NCBI GenBank assembly: GCA_021730635.1 | Contig: JAJNNC010000001.1 | Coordinates: 62,001 to 126,000 of the forward strand | Direction: 5' to 3' | From: Catalimonadaceae bacterium JC749 | GTDB lineage: Bacteria; Bacteroidota; Bacteroidia; Cytophagales; Cyclobacteriaceae | Length of the DNA: 64,000 nucleotides | Part shown: piece by piece, positions 8,827-18,591 of the stretch | How positions within the stretch are numbered: position 1 is the first letter of the stretch | Layout of the letters: each line of letters starts with the position of its first letter | Made by a program: the position numbers and the translations under genes | The notes under the pieces: generated by a model | Seen by the model: only the letters and a program-made list of their open reading frames with translations | The model's database searches: none | Told to the model about the DNA's origin: nothing

Positions 8827-9513
8827 TTAGCTACTGACTTCTTTCTTCAGCAGATCCTTATATTTTTTTTCAAATTTCTCCACCTTAGGTTTTGTCACAT
8901 TGATGATATAAGGGTTTTCAGGATGATGCTCATAGTAATTCTGATGATAATCTTCTGCCTCATAAAACGTGTCATAAGCATTGAGCTGCGTAACAATGGG
9001 CTTGTTGTACTGCCCGGACTCACTCAGTTCCTGCATATAGGCCTCTGCTTCTTCTTTCTGCTGTTGGCTATGGTAAAAGATAGCCGAACGATACTGCTTC
9101 CCTACGTCAGGCCCCTGCCGGTTGAGTTGGGTGGGGTCATGGGCCGCCAGAAAAAACACTTCTAGTAAGGTAGCATAAGACACTTCTTCCGGATTGTAAT
9201 ATATCTGAATAGATTCTGCGTGGTTTGAATTTCCTGCACTCACCTGCTCATAGGTAGGATTGGGCTCTTCTCCCCCTGCATAACCTGAAATGACACTTTT
9301 GACACCCTTCACCCGCTCAAAGATAGCTTCAGTACACCAGAAACACCCTCCGGCAAAAGTAGCCGTATCCAGGGAAGACTTCGCTTCTGCTGACAATGCC
9401 GCAGGCTCTACCGTAAAAGAAGAAGCCTCAATTTGATTGTTTTGCTGGTTAGAAGCACAGGCAGTAAATACCCAGGCAAACATGACTGCCCATACATATG
9501 ATAAAGTTTTCAT
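8827..9513 (-). CDS. msrA: Peptide-methionine (S)-S-oxide reductase, lipoprotein form
   Basis: This 228-aa enzyme reduces methionine-S-sulfoxide in proteins. The catalytic motif GGCFWC has its reactive Cys at residue 57 and a second Cys at 60, followed by TEAIFERVKGV and SGYAGGEEPNPTYEQVSAG, all diagnostic of MsrA. The first 19 residues form a lipoprotein signal (VFTAC, Cys19), so the enzyme is probably membrane-anchored on the periplasmic side, unlike cytosolic MsrA. It would need an external thiol reductant. It converges on the sterol-desaturase gene. Confidence 0.95.
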   Translation of the reverse strand: MKTLSYVWAVMFAWVFTACASNQQNNQIEASSFTVEPAALSAEAKSSLDTATFAGGCFWCTEAIFERVKGVKSVISGYAGGEEPNPTYEQVSAGNSNHAESIQIYYNPEEVSYATLLEVFFLAAHDPTQLNRQGPDVGKQYRSAIFYHSQQQKEEAEAYMQELSESGQYNKPIVTQLNAYDTFYEAEDYHQNYYEHHPENPYIINVTKPKVEKFEKKYKDLLKKEVSS

Positions 9514-9766
9514 AAAAGCGTTTTGTTGAATTATACTACTACAACGATTTCACAAAGTAAATAGTTGAAAAACATTTGTAAGGTAGGCTCAACGACAAAT
9601 CCATCAAAATATCCGGATAGGAAAGAAATAAAGTATTGCCAACTTATTGAGGTTGAAAAGCCTATCACTCACTCAGTGCTTTAATACGTCTGCCAGGCTA
9701 TGGTATAAACAGGTAAGTAAGCTATTTAAACTTTTTATCTTAGAGAATGTCATATTATAAAAAAGG

Positions 9767-10123
9767 ATGGTAAAGATTCCTATAACATGGTTTTTTTTAG
9801 GCGTGTGTCTGCTGGCATCCTGTGAGCAGCAAGAAGATACCCTCCGTGTGGATTCGCTGCCTGCCTGTTTTGAAGACAGAGCTACCGTGCAGGTGATTAA
9901 CCAGCAGGATGGCACTGTTCAATATGAAGATGGCGCCCTGGTTATCCTGGTCAAAATGTCTAACGAACAGCTGGTTCCCTGTAATCTGCCAGACACTTTT
10001 CAGGAAAATGATAAGGTGCGGTTTAGTGGCAACAAAAAAGAAATTTTCCCCAATGAACGCAGGGCCGGACAACCCTTTGAGCTTACCTACATCGAAAAGA
10101 CAGGAGAAGAAACTTCCAAGTAA
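9767..10123 (+). CDS. Small hypothetical lipoprotein
   Basis: This 118-aa product has a clear lipoprotein signal peptide (FFLGVCLLASC, Cys19). The mature part is about 100 residues and mainly beta in character (TVQVINQQDGTVQYEDGALV; NDKVRFSGNKKEIFPNER), consistent with a small OB-like or NigD-like fold. I do not recognise a specific family. It stands alone between msrA (divergent) and a TIM-barrel gene (convergent). Confidence 0.7.
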   Translation: MVKIPITWFFLGVCLLASCEQQEDTLRVDSLPACFEDRATVQVINQQDGTVQYEDGALVILVKMSNEQLVPCNLPDTFQENDKVRFSGNKKEIFPNERRAGQPFELTYIEKTGEETSK

Positions 10124-10159
10124 TCTCCCTGTTGTCTGCAGCCGGCATAAAGGAAAGCA

Positions 10160-10176
10160 ACGGGTCGGCAACCCGT
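10160..10176. terminator. Hairpin between convergent genes
   Basis: ACGGGT (10160-10165) and ACCCGT (10171-10176) form a 6-bp GC-rich stem with a 5-nt loop between two convergent genes. T-runs are weak on both sides (a CTTTT at 10182-10186 on the plus strand), so it may be a poor bidirectional terminator. Confidence 0.4.
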
Positions 10177-10184
10177 CGCAGCTT

Positions 10185-11318
10185 TTACATCAGTTGCTCC
10201 ATCGTCATGACCGGAATATCTTTGGCAGGTCCCTGAACTAAAGGTTTCCAGTTGCTTCGGCTGTGCTGGTAGCCTTCTTCGGTAAGGGGCCATAGCATGG
10301 GAGCCAGAAAAAGAATAGTGGCCCGGTATCCTTGCAGTATAGCACCCATATTACCGGTAGCCTTAGAATTAGCCGCTTCATTCTCTATTTCGAAAGGTCC
10401 GGAAAAACCCTGTTCTTTCAGCGTATCTACAAAAGCTCGCCAGTCCATACTGTCTGACCCGCCATAACCTGGCAGCATGGCTTCATAATGATGCCGGTCC
10501 CACTCGTGGGCAGGCTGCGGAATCCCTGTTTTTTCAGCCCATGTGTTATCCACTTTTTGCATGGGATACATGCCTCCCCAGTAGATCCGGGCAGGATTCT
10601 GTTTGTTGCGGGTGGCTTTCACATGTATTCTTTTAATCCGGTGCATATCCGAAGCCTTGATCACAGCTACCGGATCCGTATGCTGCCATACATCATGAGA
10701 AGGATCATAAATCTCTCCATGCGCCGGGCTGGGAATCATCTCATACATCAGTCGCCGGGCGGCCAATACGCCTGTCAGATTGTTGAAAGTAGTGGTATAT
10801 CCAGCCGAACGCCAGCCTTCCATTGGACAATTCTCATAAAGCACCGTTACACCCAAATCTTCGGCATACCGGATGATCGGCTGAAATATCTTTCGATATT
10901 CGTCCAGATTCTTCTGGAATCCATCCTCCTGATTGCCCAGCTCATGGTTGTAACCCACAAAGGTGCCTACTGTGACATCGTTTTCATTGCCCCCCAACAA
11001 ATGAGCAATCCGGATCAGGCGGAGTATATGATCCTGATTCTTTTTTCTTTGAGCAGGATCACCGCCTATACAATTTTCAAAAGCCCCAACAGAAAGGTGT
11101 AACTGTGCCTCGTTAAAAAGATCCATCACACGTCTGGCTTCTTCCGGTCCAAAATTTTCATAGTCCAGGTGTGTAGCCACATGGTCCTGGCGGGCGCCAT
11201 CGCGGCGGAAAACACAAAGGTCGATTCCCTGGGCACCCACTGCTTTTGATTTCTCTATTACCTGTGATAATGGCAATACATCAAAAGCAGAACTCATTAC
11301 CCATATTTCGTTATTCAT
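10185..11318 (-). CDS. Sugar phosphate isomerase/epimerase-like TIM-barrel protein
   Basis: This 377-aa cytoplasmic protein of the xylose isomerase-like / AP endonuclease 2 fold lacks a signal peptide. Metal-site features are visible: ENCPM after a VTVLYENC strand, DPSHDVWQHTD (Asp and His ligands), HVKATRN, and a final GFSGPFEIENEA strand with a Glu. Family members act on sugars, polyols or keto-acids, and the substrate cannot be told. It is far from the main catabolic locus at 20.9-33.1 kb, which encodes another member. Confidence 0.85.
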   Translation of the reverse strand: MNNEIWVMSSAFDVLPLSQVIEKSKAVGAQGIDLCVFRRDGARQDHVATHLDYENFGPEEARRVMDLFNEAQLHLSVGAFENCIGGDPAQRKKNQDHILRLIRIAHLLGGNENDVTVGTFVGYNHELGNQEDGFQKNLDEYRKIFQPIIRYAEDLGVTVLYENCPMEGWRSAGYTTTFNNLTGVLAARRLMYEMIPSPAHGEIYDPSHDVWQHTDPVAVIKASDMHRIKRIHVKATRNKQNPARIYWGGMYPMQKVDNTWAEKTGIPQPAHEWDRHHYEAMLPGYGGSDSMDWRAFVDTLKEQGFSGPFEIENEAANSKATGNMGAILQGYRATILFLAPMLWPLTEEGYQHSRSNWKPLVQGPAKDIPVMTMEQLM

Positions 11319-11528
11319 AGATCAGGTATTTATTACGTAAAACAATGCTTGGTGTGAACTTAAAAAAAAGCATGGAATGTTAAAAAACCTTTTTCTTTCA
11401 GTACTATTTCTTCTCTTTTATTTTCAGAACAGTTGCAATAAAATAAGTTTATATTATAAGAAAGTTTGAATTATCCTGGAATGTGAGGCAAAAAAACCTT
11501 CAGTACTTCCATCTAATAAAATAAAAAG

Positions 11529-11536
11529 TATATTTG
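11529..11536 (+). promoter_or_regulatory. Putative -7 promoter element for the TPR histidine kinase gene
   Basis: TATATTTG matches TAnnTTTG exactly and lies 26 nt before the ATG at 11563, in an A/T-rich stretch. No clear -33 TTG is present. Confidence 0.45.
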
Positions 11537-11562
11537 GATACCAAACTACTACTCCAATTTTC

Positions 11563-13656
11563 ATGAAGAGCACTCTGCTGAGCCTAGTTGCCATTTTGCT
11601 TTTCAGCACACTGTCAGCTCAAAATCTTAGTAAAATTGACAGTTTGTCTTCCTTACTTCAACAGGCTGATTCTACGACCCAGGCTGCTATTCTGAATCAG
11701 ATCGCATGGGAGTACCGATTATCCTATCCGGATAGTACGATTTTCTATTGCCAGCAGGTGATTGATCTGAAGACAAGTCAGCATGCTGTAGCCGAGGCTT
11801 TCAACTTTACGGGAATTGCCTACATGTATAAAGGCAATTACGCGGAAGCTTTCCGCTACCACCGGGAAGCTTTGGATTACGCAAAAAACATTGCAGACTC
11901 CTCACAAATGGCCCACGCCTACAACAATCTGGGCAGGCTATTTTTTACACAGGGCGATATGATTAAGTCTTATGATTTTTTCGTACAGGCCCTCCACATC
12001 TTTGAGGAAATTCAGAATGAAAAAGGTATCGGCTACTGCTACCAGAGTTTGATGCAGCTGTATAAATTGCAAAACGACCAGGAGAAAGCCCTGGATATGC
12101 TACAAAAAGCCCTGGTGATCCGCACAAACGCCGATGATGCCAGAGGACAGATATCTACATTGAAAGAACTCGCCCAATTGTATGCAAAAACCCAGGATTT
12201 TGAACGTGCCCAACATTATCTTTTTCAGGCAGAAAATATAGCCGACAGTATTGGCGATAAGATCAGTATGGCTGAAATTGATCTGGCGCTGGCTGACCTT
12301 CACTGGCATCAGCAAGACTATCAGCAGGCCATGGACAGGAGCCGCCGGGCTTTGGTGACGGCGGGTGGGTCTAACAATCAGAATCTGCTTTCTTCCATTT
12401 ACCTCATGCTGGCCAAGATTTACAATGCCCAACATGCCTATCGTAAGGCCAAGTTGTATTTTAACAAAGTCATCAGCTTTGCCAAAAAAACCGGCAACCT
12501 AAAAAACCAGAAAGAATCTTATTACTACCTGTCTGAAATCTATAAAGCAAACCAAGACTATCAGCAGGCGTTAGCCTTCCACCGTCAGTATTTGCTTCTG
12601 AAAGATTCTATTTATGATACGGATGTTGCCCGAACCATAGAGCGGCTGGAAAATCGCCTGCAAATGGAAGCAAAGGATAAAGAGTACGAACTGCTGAAAG
12701 CCGCTGCCGCTAAAAACCAGATGATTATCCGGCAGGAGCGTATCAAAAACATTGCGAAAAGCGTGATCATTGGTCTTGTATTACTGCTCTTGCTGGTGCT
12801 TTATATTTTCTATCATCGTATCCGAAAGAAAAACAGGCTGCTGCTTGAGCAGAAAGAGCAAATCGAGCAGCAAAACCATGCTATCGTGAAGCAAAATGTA
12901 AGAATCCAGGAGCAGAACCTGAGCCTGATGGAGCATAACCATAAACTGGACGAGCTCAGCCGGGAGAAGGATACGCTTATGAATATTCTCGCCCACGATC
13001 TTAAAGCGCCTTTCAACCGGATTAAGGGATTGTCCGAACTTATCCTGAGAAATTTAGGAGATGACACAGAACGTGAAAAATATGCTTACCTGGTCAAAGA
13101 GACTGCGGAAGATGGGGTAACGCTGATCAGGGATTTGCTGGATGCCAATGCTTTCGAGCGCTCCAACGATTTGCAATGCACAGAAGTGGACCTGAAAACA
13201 CTGATGGAACATTTAGCGGCCAGATACCAGGCTGTAGCCCAGCCTAAAGACATTCGTATTCATCTGAGTATACAAGATGACCTTCACTTAAAAACAGATA
13301 AGCTTTATCTGACACGCATTCTGGACAACCTGGTTTCCAATGCTATTAAGTATTCTTATACCGCTACCTCCGTTTTTCTTAAGGCATACAGCGATAAAAA
13401 AGGACAAATCAGCTTATCCGTGAAAGACGAAGGTCCGGGATTCAGCGTAGAAGATAAAAAACACCTCTATCAGAAATTCAGAAAGCTGAGTGCCCGTCCT
13501 ACGCAGGGAGAAAGCTCTCATGGCTTGGGATTAGCCATCGTGAAAACACTGGTCACCCGGCTGGAAGCCAAAATTGTGCTGATCAGCGAACCCAGGCAAG
13601 GCAGTGAATTCGTCATTACTTTTCCGGCCTATCAGGAGGAAATGATAAAAAGATAG
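11563..13656 (+). CDS. TPR-domain sensor histidine kinase
   Basis: This 697-aa membrane kinase has a signal peptide (residues 1-19, ending SAQ). A periplasmic array of about seven tetratricopeptide repeats runs from about 40 to 375. A transmembrane helix follows near 405-422 (SVIIGLVLLLLLVLYIFY), then a Gln/Glu-rich coiled coil (about 425-465). The HisKA domain has phospho-acceptor His478 (LAHDLKAPFN). The HATPase domain shows the N box (ILDNLVSNAIKYS), DEGPGFS and GLGLAIVKTL. There is no receiver or DNA-binding domain and no partner response regulator nearby, so it is probably an orphan kinase. Confidence 0.92.
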   Translation: MKSTLLSLVAILLFSTLSAQNLSKIDSLSSLLQQADSTTQAAILNQIAWEYRLSYPDSTIFYCQQVIDLKTSQHAVAEAFNFTGIAYMYKGNYAEAFRYHREALDYAKNIADSSQMAHAYNNLGRLFFTQGDMIKSYDFFVQALHIFEEIQNEKGIGYCYQSLMQLYKLQNDQEKALDMLQKALVIRTNADDARGQISTLKELAQLYAKTQDFERAQHYLFQAENIADSIGDKISMAEIDLALADLHWHQQDYQQAMDRSRRALVTAGGSNNQNLLSSIYLMLAKIYNAQHAYRKAKLYFNKVISFAKKTGNLKNQKESYYYLSEIYKANQDYQQALAFHRQYLLLKDSIYDTDVARTIERLENRLQMEAKDKEYELLKAAAAKNQMIIRQERIKNIAKSVIIGLVLLLLLVLYIFYHRIRKKNRLLLEQKEQIEQQNHAIVKQNVRIQEQNLSLMEHNHKLDELSREKDTLMNILAHDLKAPFNRIKGLSELILRNLGDDTEREKYAYLVKETAEDGVTLIRDLLDANAFERSNDLQCTEVDLKTLMEHLAARYQAVAQPKDIRIHLSIQDDLHLKTDKLYLTRILDNLVSNAIKYSYTATSVFLKAYSDKKGQISLSVKDEGPGFSVEDKKHLYQKFRKLSARPTQGESSHGLGLAIVKTLVTRLEAKIVLISEPRQGSEFVITFPAYQEEMIKR

Positions 13657-13772
13657 TAACTCTGCTTATGGCCAGTCAGCCTTCCAGTGTCTTTTTGAGT
13701 AGGTCTTTCACTTTTCACCAGTTTTCTTATGGTTTCCACAATGACCACTCTGCTTCGTGGATGCATCGGACC

Positions 13773-15128
13773 CTAGGCATGTAAAAACTCCGCTAGTTTT
13801 TTTCGGATTTTTTCCTCTTCAGGCTGGTGAGACCGCCGAGCCAGCAGCTGCTCTATCAACTGTGTCAGCCTCAGTTTGTCCGAGTGGCTTCTGATTTCCG
13901 GTGAAAACTGTTCTATCAGATCGTAAACAGCCGTGAGCAACATACCCGTCACCTGTTGGTTTTTGTTGTTTTCTAAAAGGGCTCCAACCAATAGCAATAA
14001 CTTATGAAGCACCGGAATATCCTGCCCCGCATAGTTCCGGATAGCACTAAAGCTAAAGTAAAAGAGATCTTCTATTGGTACCACGGTTGCAATCATCCGG
14101 AGCTCATGCTGATCATCTTTCAGGACGCAGCAATCAGGCAAATCGAGCCGGTGAATGAAGAGGTCTGTCAGGCGATCTATGGCCTGAATAGCCGTACCAG
14201 GATCATTGATACCCGGACTCAGGGCTTTGACAGCAATCTCTGTGAGCTGTTTAAAACCAAAAACATAATTCTGAGCCAATACCTCCTGATGGTGGAAAAC
14301 GAAAGTTTCAAAAATACTATGCTGACGCTCCTCCTCCAACGTTGAACTGATGGCAAAAAAGGGTTCTCCCCTGCTGATATATTTTCCGGCAGGAATCAGT
14401 ATTTTAACTGCTACGCCTAGCTTTTGTGTTGTTTTCAGAAAGGTGCGTTCATCTACATTGTTGTAATAGCCGGAGACAGGACTTTTAATGACATGCCAGT
14501 GTGCCGTATCAGGCAAGGTATCTTCCGATACATAGGTTTTCTTTTGTATTTCTCTTTCCAGGCTTTTCAGGGTTTTGGCGTAAATATTATTGATAATATT
14601 CCCGATCTGTATATCCTCTGAAATAGACTGAATGAAGCTGACGAAAAGTGCTAAACTGATTAAGCTCAACAGGGTGTTGATAATAATAGATAGGCTGGGT
14701 ATTTCAAATGCGTAAATCTTGGACTGTATGCTGGTCAGCACTACAAAGGTAAAGGCAATGGTACCCAGATAAAATCCCATAATGACCTGATGCGATCGTT
14801 GTCCGATGAGGCTGGGCAATACCCTGGGAGAATAATTGGAGGAAGTCTGGTTGAGCACTACCATCACCATGGTAAAGCTGAACACCATCAGAGAAATCAT
14901 GCCCCCTGCTATGGCACTCAGCAACGAACGGGCACTATCAGGGTTAATAAGGCTCTCAATACCGATCTTATAGCCCACCAGACGGTCGGGAGACCCCTGA
15001 TCCAGGTACAAAGTAAACAACGACAGCAAGAAAAGTAATACGGCAATCAGGGTAGGAACAAAAGCAATGCTGGTAATCACACGGAGGTAGAATTTATACA
15101 GCGAGTTGGTTTTGACGTATTGGTTCAT
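13773..15128 (-). CDS. DUF2254 family membrane protein
   Basis: This 451-aa protein has four N-terminal hydrophobic segments within about 170 residues and the conserved DUF2254 stretch SLLSAIAGGMISLMVFSFTM plus ASSNYSPR-like QTSSNYSPRVL. Also present is the late ALSPGINDPGTAIQAIDRL motif that marks the family. Its function is unknown; a membrane-embedded sensor or channel-like role has been guessed from topology. Both flanking genes differ in strand or spacing, giving no functional hint. Confidence 0.88.
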   Translation of the reverse strand: MNQYVKTNSLYKFYLRVITSIAFVPTLIAVLLFLLSLFTLYLDQGSPDRLVGYKIGIESLINPDSARSLLSAIAGGMISLMVFSFTMVMVVLNQTSSNYSPRVLPSLIGQRSHQVIMGFYLGTIAFTFVVLTSIQSKIYAFEIPSLSIIINTLLSLISLALFVSFIQSISEDIQIGNIINNIYAKTLKSLEREIQKKTYVSEDTLPDTAHWHVIKSPVSGYYNNVDERTFLKTTQKLGVAVKILIPAGKYISRGEPFFAISSTLEEERQHSIFETFVFHHQEVLAQNYVFGFKQLTEIAVKALSPGINDPGTAIQAIDRLTDLFIHRLDLPDCCVLKDDQHELRMIATVVPIEDLFYFSFSAIRNYAGQDIPVLHKLLLLVGALLENNKNQQVTGMLLTAVYDLIEQFSPEIRSHSDKLRLTQLIEQLLARRSHQPEEEKIRKKLAEFLHA

Positions 15129-15265
15129 AGAAGTTGTCCATCCGGGTAGCCTCGAAAAATCTAAGTAGGGGTTTGTTCCATTAATCCGTTTCCCCCACTA
15201 AATGTTTCAGCTTGAGCCCGGCAAAGGTTCAATATAGTGCAATGTATGACTCTCCGGACCTCATC

Positions 15266-16237
15266 CTATTTCGCCACAGGTAAGACGACACCCTGGTTTT
15301 TTGTCTTCAGCAGATACACACTGCCTCCGGCACATACATACAAACTGCTTCCTTCTGCTCCTCCAAAACAAACATTATAGGCAGTCGCCGGAAAAGGTTT
15401 AAAATCTATCAGCTTGTTCTCATAAGGATCAATCACATACACGCCAGTGGTTTCTCCTTCTCCGGCCGCTCCGTACAGAAGCCCCTTGGTATCGATGGCC
15501 ATACCGTCTATACCACGGTCGGGAAAACGGAATACTACCCCTGCCGGTGTCAGGCTGCCATCCGGCTGTACCTGATAACGGTGCAGCAGTTGGGTACCTC
15601 TGTCTGAAATGTACATGAGGTGCTGGTCGGGTGTGATTAGGATACCATTGGGTTTCTGTAGGTCCCGGACCACCAGCGTCACTTCGCCGGGGGCATCTAT
15701 GCGGTATACCCCACTGTAAGGCTGACTTTTTTCAGCACCCGAATCAGGATAGTAAGGATCGGTAAAATAAATTCTTCCCTGCGCGTCAACGCACAAATCA
15801 TTGGGGCCAATGAAAGGTTTGCCTCTGTATTCCGCAGCCATCACGGTGAGGGTGCCGTCTTTTTCATACCGGACAATCCGACGTTTGCCTGCCGCGGCGT
15901 CTTCAGGGTAATTGCCACTGTTCGACTGACAGATCAGCAATCGCCCTTCCTGGTCAAAAGCCAGACCGTTAGCCACACCGCTGGGTTGCAACACCACTTC
16001 CACTTTCCCGTCGGGTGTCAGCTTGCGAATCACATCATTGGGTTGATCGGAGAAATACAAATGGCCTTCCGGCCCTATGGCTGGCCCTTCGGTGAGCTTG
16101 CCTTCCTCAAACAGGCGCAGTGCCTCTGCTTTGGATTCAAAAGCAGATCGGGACGACTGGCAACTCCAGAGCAGGCAGAGGCCTACCCATCCATAAAAAC
16201 ACTTCTTCCGGAAGAAGTTTACTATACATTTTGCCAT
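15266..16237 (-). CDS. SMP-30/gluconolactonase/LRE family lipoprotein
   Basis: This 323-aa six-bladed beta-propeller hydrolase shows family motifs: LTEGPAIGPEGHLYFSD near the N-terminus (Glu metal ligand), FIGPNDLCVDAQGRIYFTDP, QKPNGILITPD (the PNG motif with Asn ligand), ISDRG and DGMAIDTKG (Asp ligand). An N-terminal segment ending LLWSC (Cys26 from the chosen start) is a lipoprotein signal, so the lactonase is exported. The ATG at 16237 is preferred because it starts just before the signal; the frame extends to an ATG at 16264. Lactone hydrolysis is the family activity and the substrate is unknown. Confidence 0.88.
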   Translation of the reverse strand: MAKCIVNFFRKKCFYGWVGLCLLWSCQSSRSAFESKAEALRLFEEGKLTEGPAIGPEGHLYFSDQPNDVIRKLTPDGKVEVVLQPSGVANGLAFDQEGRLLICQSNSGNYPEDAAAGKRRIVRYEKDGTLTVMAAEYRGKPFIGPNDLCVDAQGRIYFTDPYYPDSGAEKSQPYSGVYRIDAPGEVTLVVRDLQKPNGILITPDQHLMYISDRGTQLLHRYQVQPDGSLTPAGVVFRFPDRGIDGMAIDTKGLLYGAAGEGETTGVYVIDPYENKLIDFKPFPATAYNVCFGGAEGSSLYVCAGGSVYLLKTKNQGVVLPVAK

Positions 16238-16534
16238 AGCGATTGTCATCTTCGGGCCACACATTTATGGGGTTTCAAATATGCGTTTTTTATTATGGAA
16301 AGGAAAACGGATTCTCAGAATAAGAATTTATTCTCAAAACAAAGCGAGGATTCTACGAACAAATTCTCAATTTCTACTATACCAACTGTGATAAAATAAA
16401 AATACTGCTTGGCAAAAGCCGATGGTATTATGTTTGATATTTAACTTTTGAAAATAGCGATACATGACGCTTGCAAGCCAGACGATATTAAAGCTGTTTT
16501 TTTCATTATTTTTGTCTGATAAAGGCACAACGGT

Positions 16535-18559
16535 ATGCCTCTGAAAAGTTACAAAGAAAAGATCAGCTATCCTTCGGGCATCCTACTCCTGACCGGGCTA
16601 AACTTCCTGGGAGGAAAATCTGTATTTATTTTCGCTTATGTAGAAAATGATATTACCCTTCTCTGGCCTCCCATCGCTATCGGTCTTGCCTTCCTGTTAA
16701 GATTTGGATTAAAATACTGGCCCGGTGTCTTATTGGGAGAATTCTTCATCCATTACTCCAACGGACAATCTGCTTTTCTGGCCAGCACCACCGGTTTGGC
16801 CGAAGTTATAAGTATTGGAGTAACTATCTTTCTCCTGAGAAAAGTAGGATTCTCCAAGCGGTTTACCCGGCAACAAGATGTACTCTACTTTACTTTGTTC
16901 GGGCTGCTCGTTTGCCCTGTGACAGAGGCTTCCCTGGGTGTCAGTGCCCGTCTGCTGGATGGCATGGTTTCACTGGAGGAGTACGGTCAGGTGTGGATAT
17001 CCTGGGTAGTAGGCGATGTAACTGCCCTTATTGTATTGTTTCCTGTGCTGGTTACCTGGCCTAACCATAAGGTATTTGCCCATTGTTCTCTCCTTAAATT
17101 TTTGGAATTTCTATGCCTGCTGATGGGTCTCTCCCTGGCAAGTTATTTTGTTTTTCTCTATCCGACAGAGGCCAGCAGCAATCAGATTCCTCTTGTTTAT
17201 TTGCCCATGGCTTTCCTGATCTGGGCGGCTTTGCGGTTTGGCCCTTATCAAACAGCACTGGCTGGCCTGATCACGTCAGGGATGGCCGTTGTTGGAACTG
17301 CCCGTGGTTTCAGTCCCTTTATCCAGGAAAATGTCTTTTCCACCATCGCCTTCTTATGGGCCTACCTGATCGTCGCTTCGGTGCTGGCCCTGCTGCTGGC
17401 TGTGATTCAGGTAGAAAATCAACAAGCCCATGAAAAGGTCCAAAACAGTGAAGCCAGATTCAAAGCCCTGTCCTCTGCCGGGTTTGAGGCTATTTTTGTC
17501 AGTATGAATGGGGTAGTTGTAGATCTCAACGAAGCAGCCCTGGAGCTTTTTGGGTATGACTACCCTCAGCTCAACGGGATGCCCCTCCGACAGCTTATCG
17601 CTTCAGACTCTGTAGAAATGTTTGAGCAACATATGGCGTCAAATGAGCAAAATCCCTTTGAACTGAAAGCCTTGCGAAAAGACGGAGGTTTTTTTTTCGC
17701 TGAGTGCCGATACCGTGTCTACCAGTATGAAGAAAACAAGGTGGTCATTCTAGCCCTCAGAGACGTTACCTCCTTGAAGAAAGCCCTGGAGAAAGAACAA
17801 CACTTAAATGAAGAGTTAGCCATCCACGAAGAGGAACTCAGACAACAGCTACTCTTTGTGGAGAAAATGAATATAGAACTAGAGAAGACCAACAAAGCCC
17901 TCGACAGGTTTGTGTATAGTGCTTCTCATGATCTGCGGGCTCCCATCTCTTCTGCGCTAGGACTGATTACCATTGCCCGAATGGAAGAAGACCGAAACGA
18001 GTTAATCAACTATCTGGACATGCAGGAAAAAAGTCTGCATCGTCTGGACCAGTTTATTGGTGATATACTAAATTATTCCAGAAACAGCCGGACAGACATT
18101 CTCAAAGAGAAGATACAGTTTTCAGAACTTGTACAGGAAATTTTTAAAAATTATGAGTTTGCGAAAAACTTCGCAAAGATTAAGAAAATAATAAAGATAG
18201 AGCAGGCAGGCTTGTTTTTTTCTGACCAACGCCGGATCAGTATTATCCTGAATAACCTTATCGCCAATGCGATACAGTATTATAACCCTTATGCTACGGA
18301 ACCTTATGTAAAGGTGCAGATAGAAACCAACTGGAGTGAGGCCATCATCAAAATTATTGATAATGGAGTGGGCATCGGCGCAGAGCATCTGGATAAGGTC
18401 TTCGACATGTTTTACCGGGCCAGCACCACTAACGTAGGATCAGGGTTAGGCCTCTATATTGTGAAAGAGGTAGTAGAAAAACTGAATGGCACCATTACTT
18501 TAAAGTCAGAAATAGACAAAGGGACCAGCTTTGTCCTGACGATTCCTAATCTGATTTAA
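16535..18559 (+). CDS. MASE1-PAS sensor histidine kinase
   Basis: This 674-aa membrane kinase has an N-terminal MASE1-type sensor of about eight transmembrane helices (residues 12-290; note LLWPPIAIGLAFLLRFG and PGVLLGEF). A PAS domain follows (about 300-415), with a short coiled coil to about 450. The HisKA domain has His465 (ASHDLRAPISSALG). The HATPase domain carries NNLIANAIQYYN, DNGVGIG and GSGLGLYIVKEVV. No receiver or output domain is fused and no response regulator is adjacent. The convergent antiporter gene ends 32 nt away. Confidence 0.9.
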   Translation: MPLKSYKEKISYPSGILLLTGLNFLGGKSVFIFAYVENDITLLWPPIAIGLAFLLRFGLKYWPGVLLGEFFIHYSNGQSAFLASTTGLAEVISIGVTIFLLRKVGFSKRFTRQQDVLYFTLFGLLVCPVTEASLGVSARLLDGMVSLEEYGQVWISWVVGDVTALIVLFPVLVTWPNHKVFAHCSLLKFLEFLCLLMGLSLASYFVFLYPTEASSNQIPLVYLPMAFLIWAALRFGPYQTALAGLITSGMAVVGTARGFSPFIQENVFSTIAFLWAYLIVASVLALLLAVIQVENQQAHEKVQNSEARFKALSSAGFEAIFVSMNGVVVDLNEAALELFGYDYPQLNGMPLRQLIASDSVEMFEQHMASNEQNPFELKALRKDGGFFFAECRYRVYQYEENKVVILALRDVTSLKKALEKEQHLNEELAIHEEELRQQLLFVEKMNIELEKTNKALDRFVYSASHDLRAPISSALGLITIARMEEDRNELINYLDMQEKSLHRLDQFIGDILNYSRNSRTDILKEKIQFSELVQEIFKNYEFAKNFAKIKKIIKIEQAGLFFSDQRRISIILNNLIANAIQYYNPYATEPYVKVQIETNWSEAIIKIIDNGVGIGAEHLDKVFDMFYRASTTNVGSGLGLYIVKEVVEKLNGTITLKSEIDKGTSFVLTIPNLI

Positions 18560-18591
18560 CACCTGTATTAGCACACCTCATACCCTATTCT

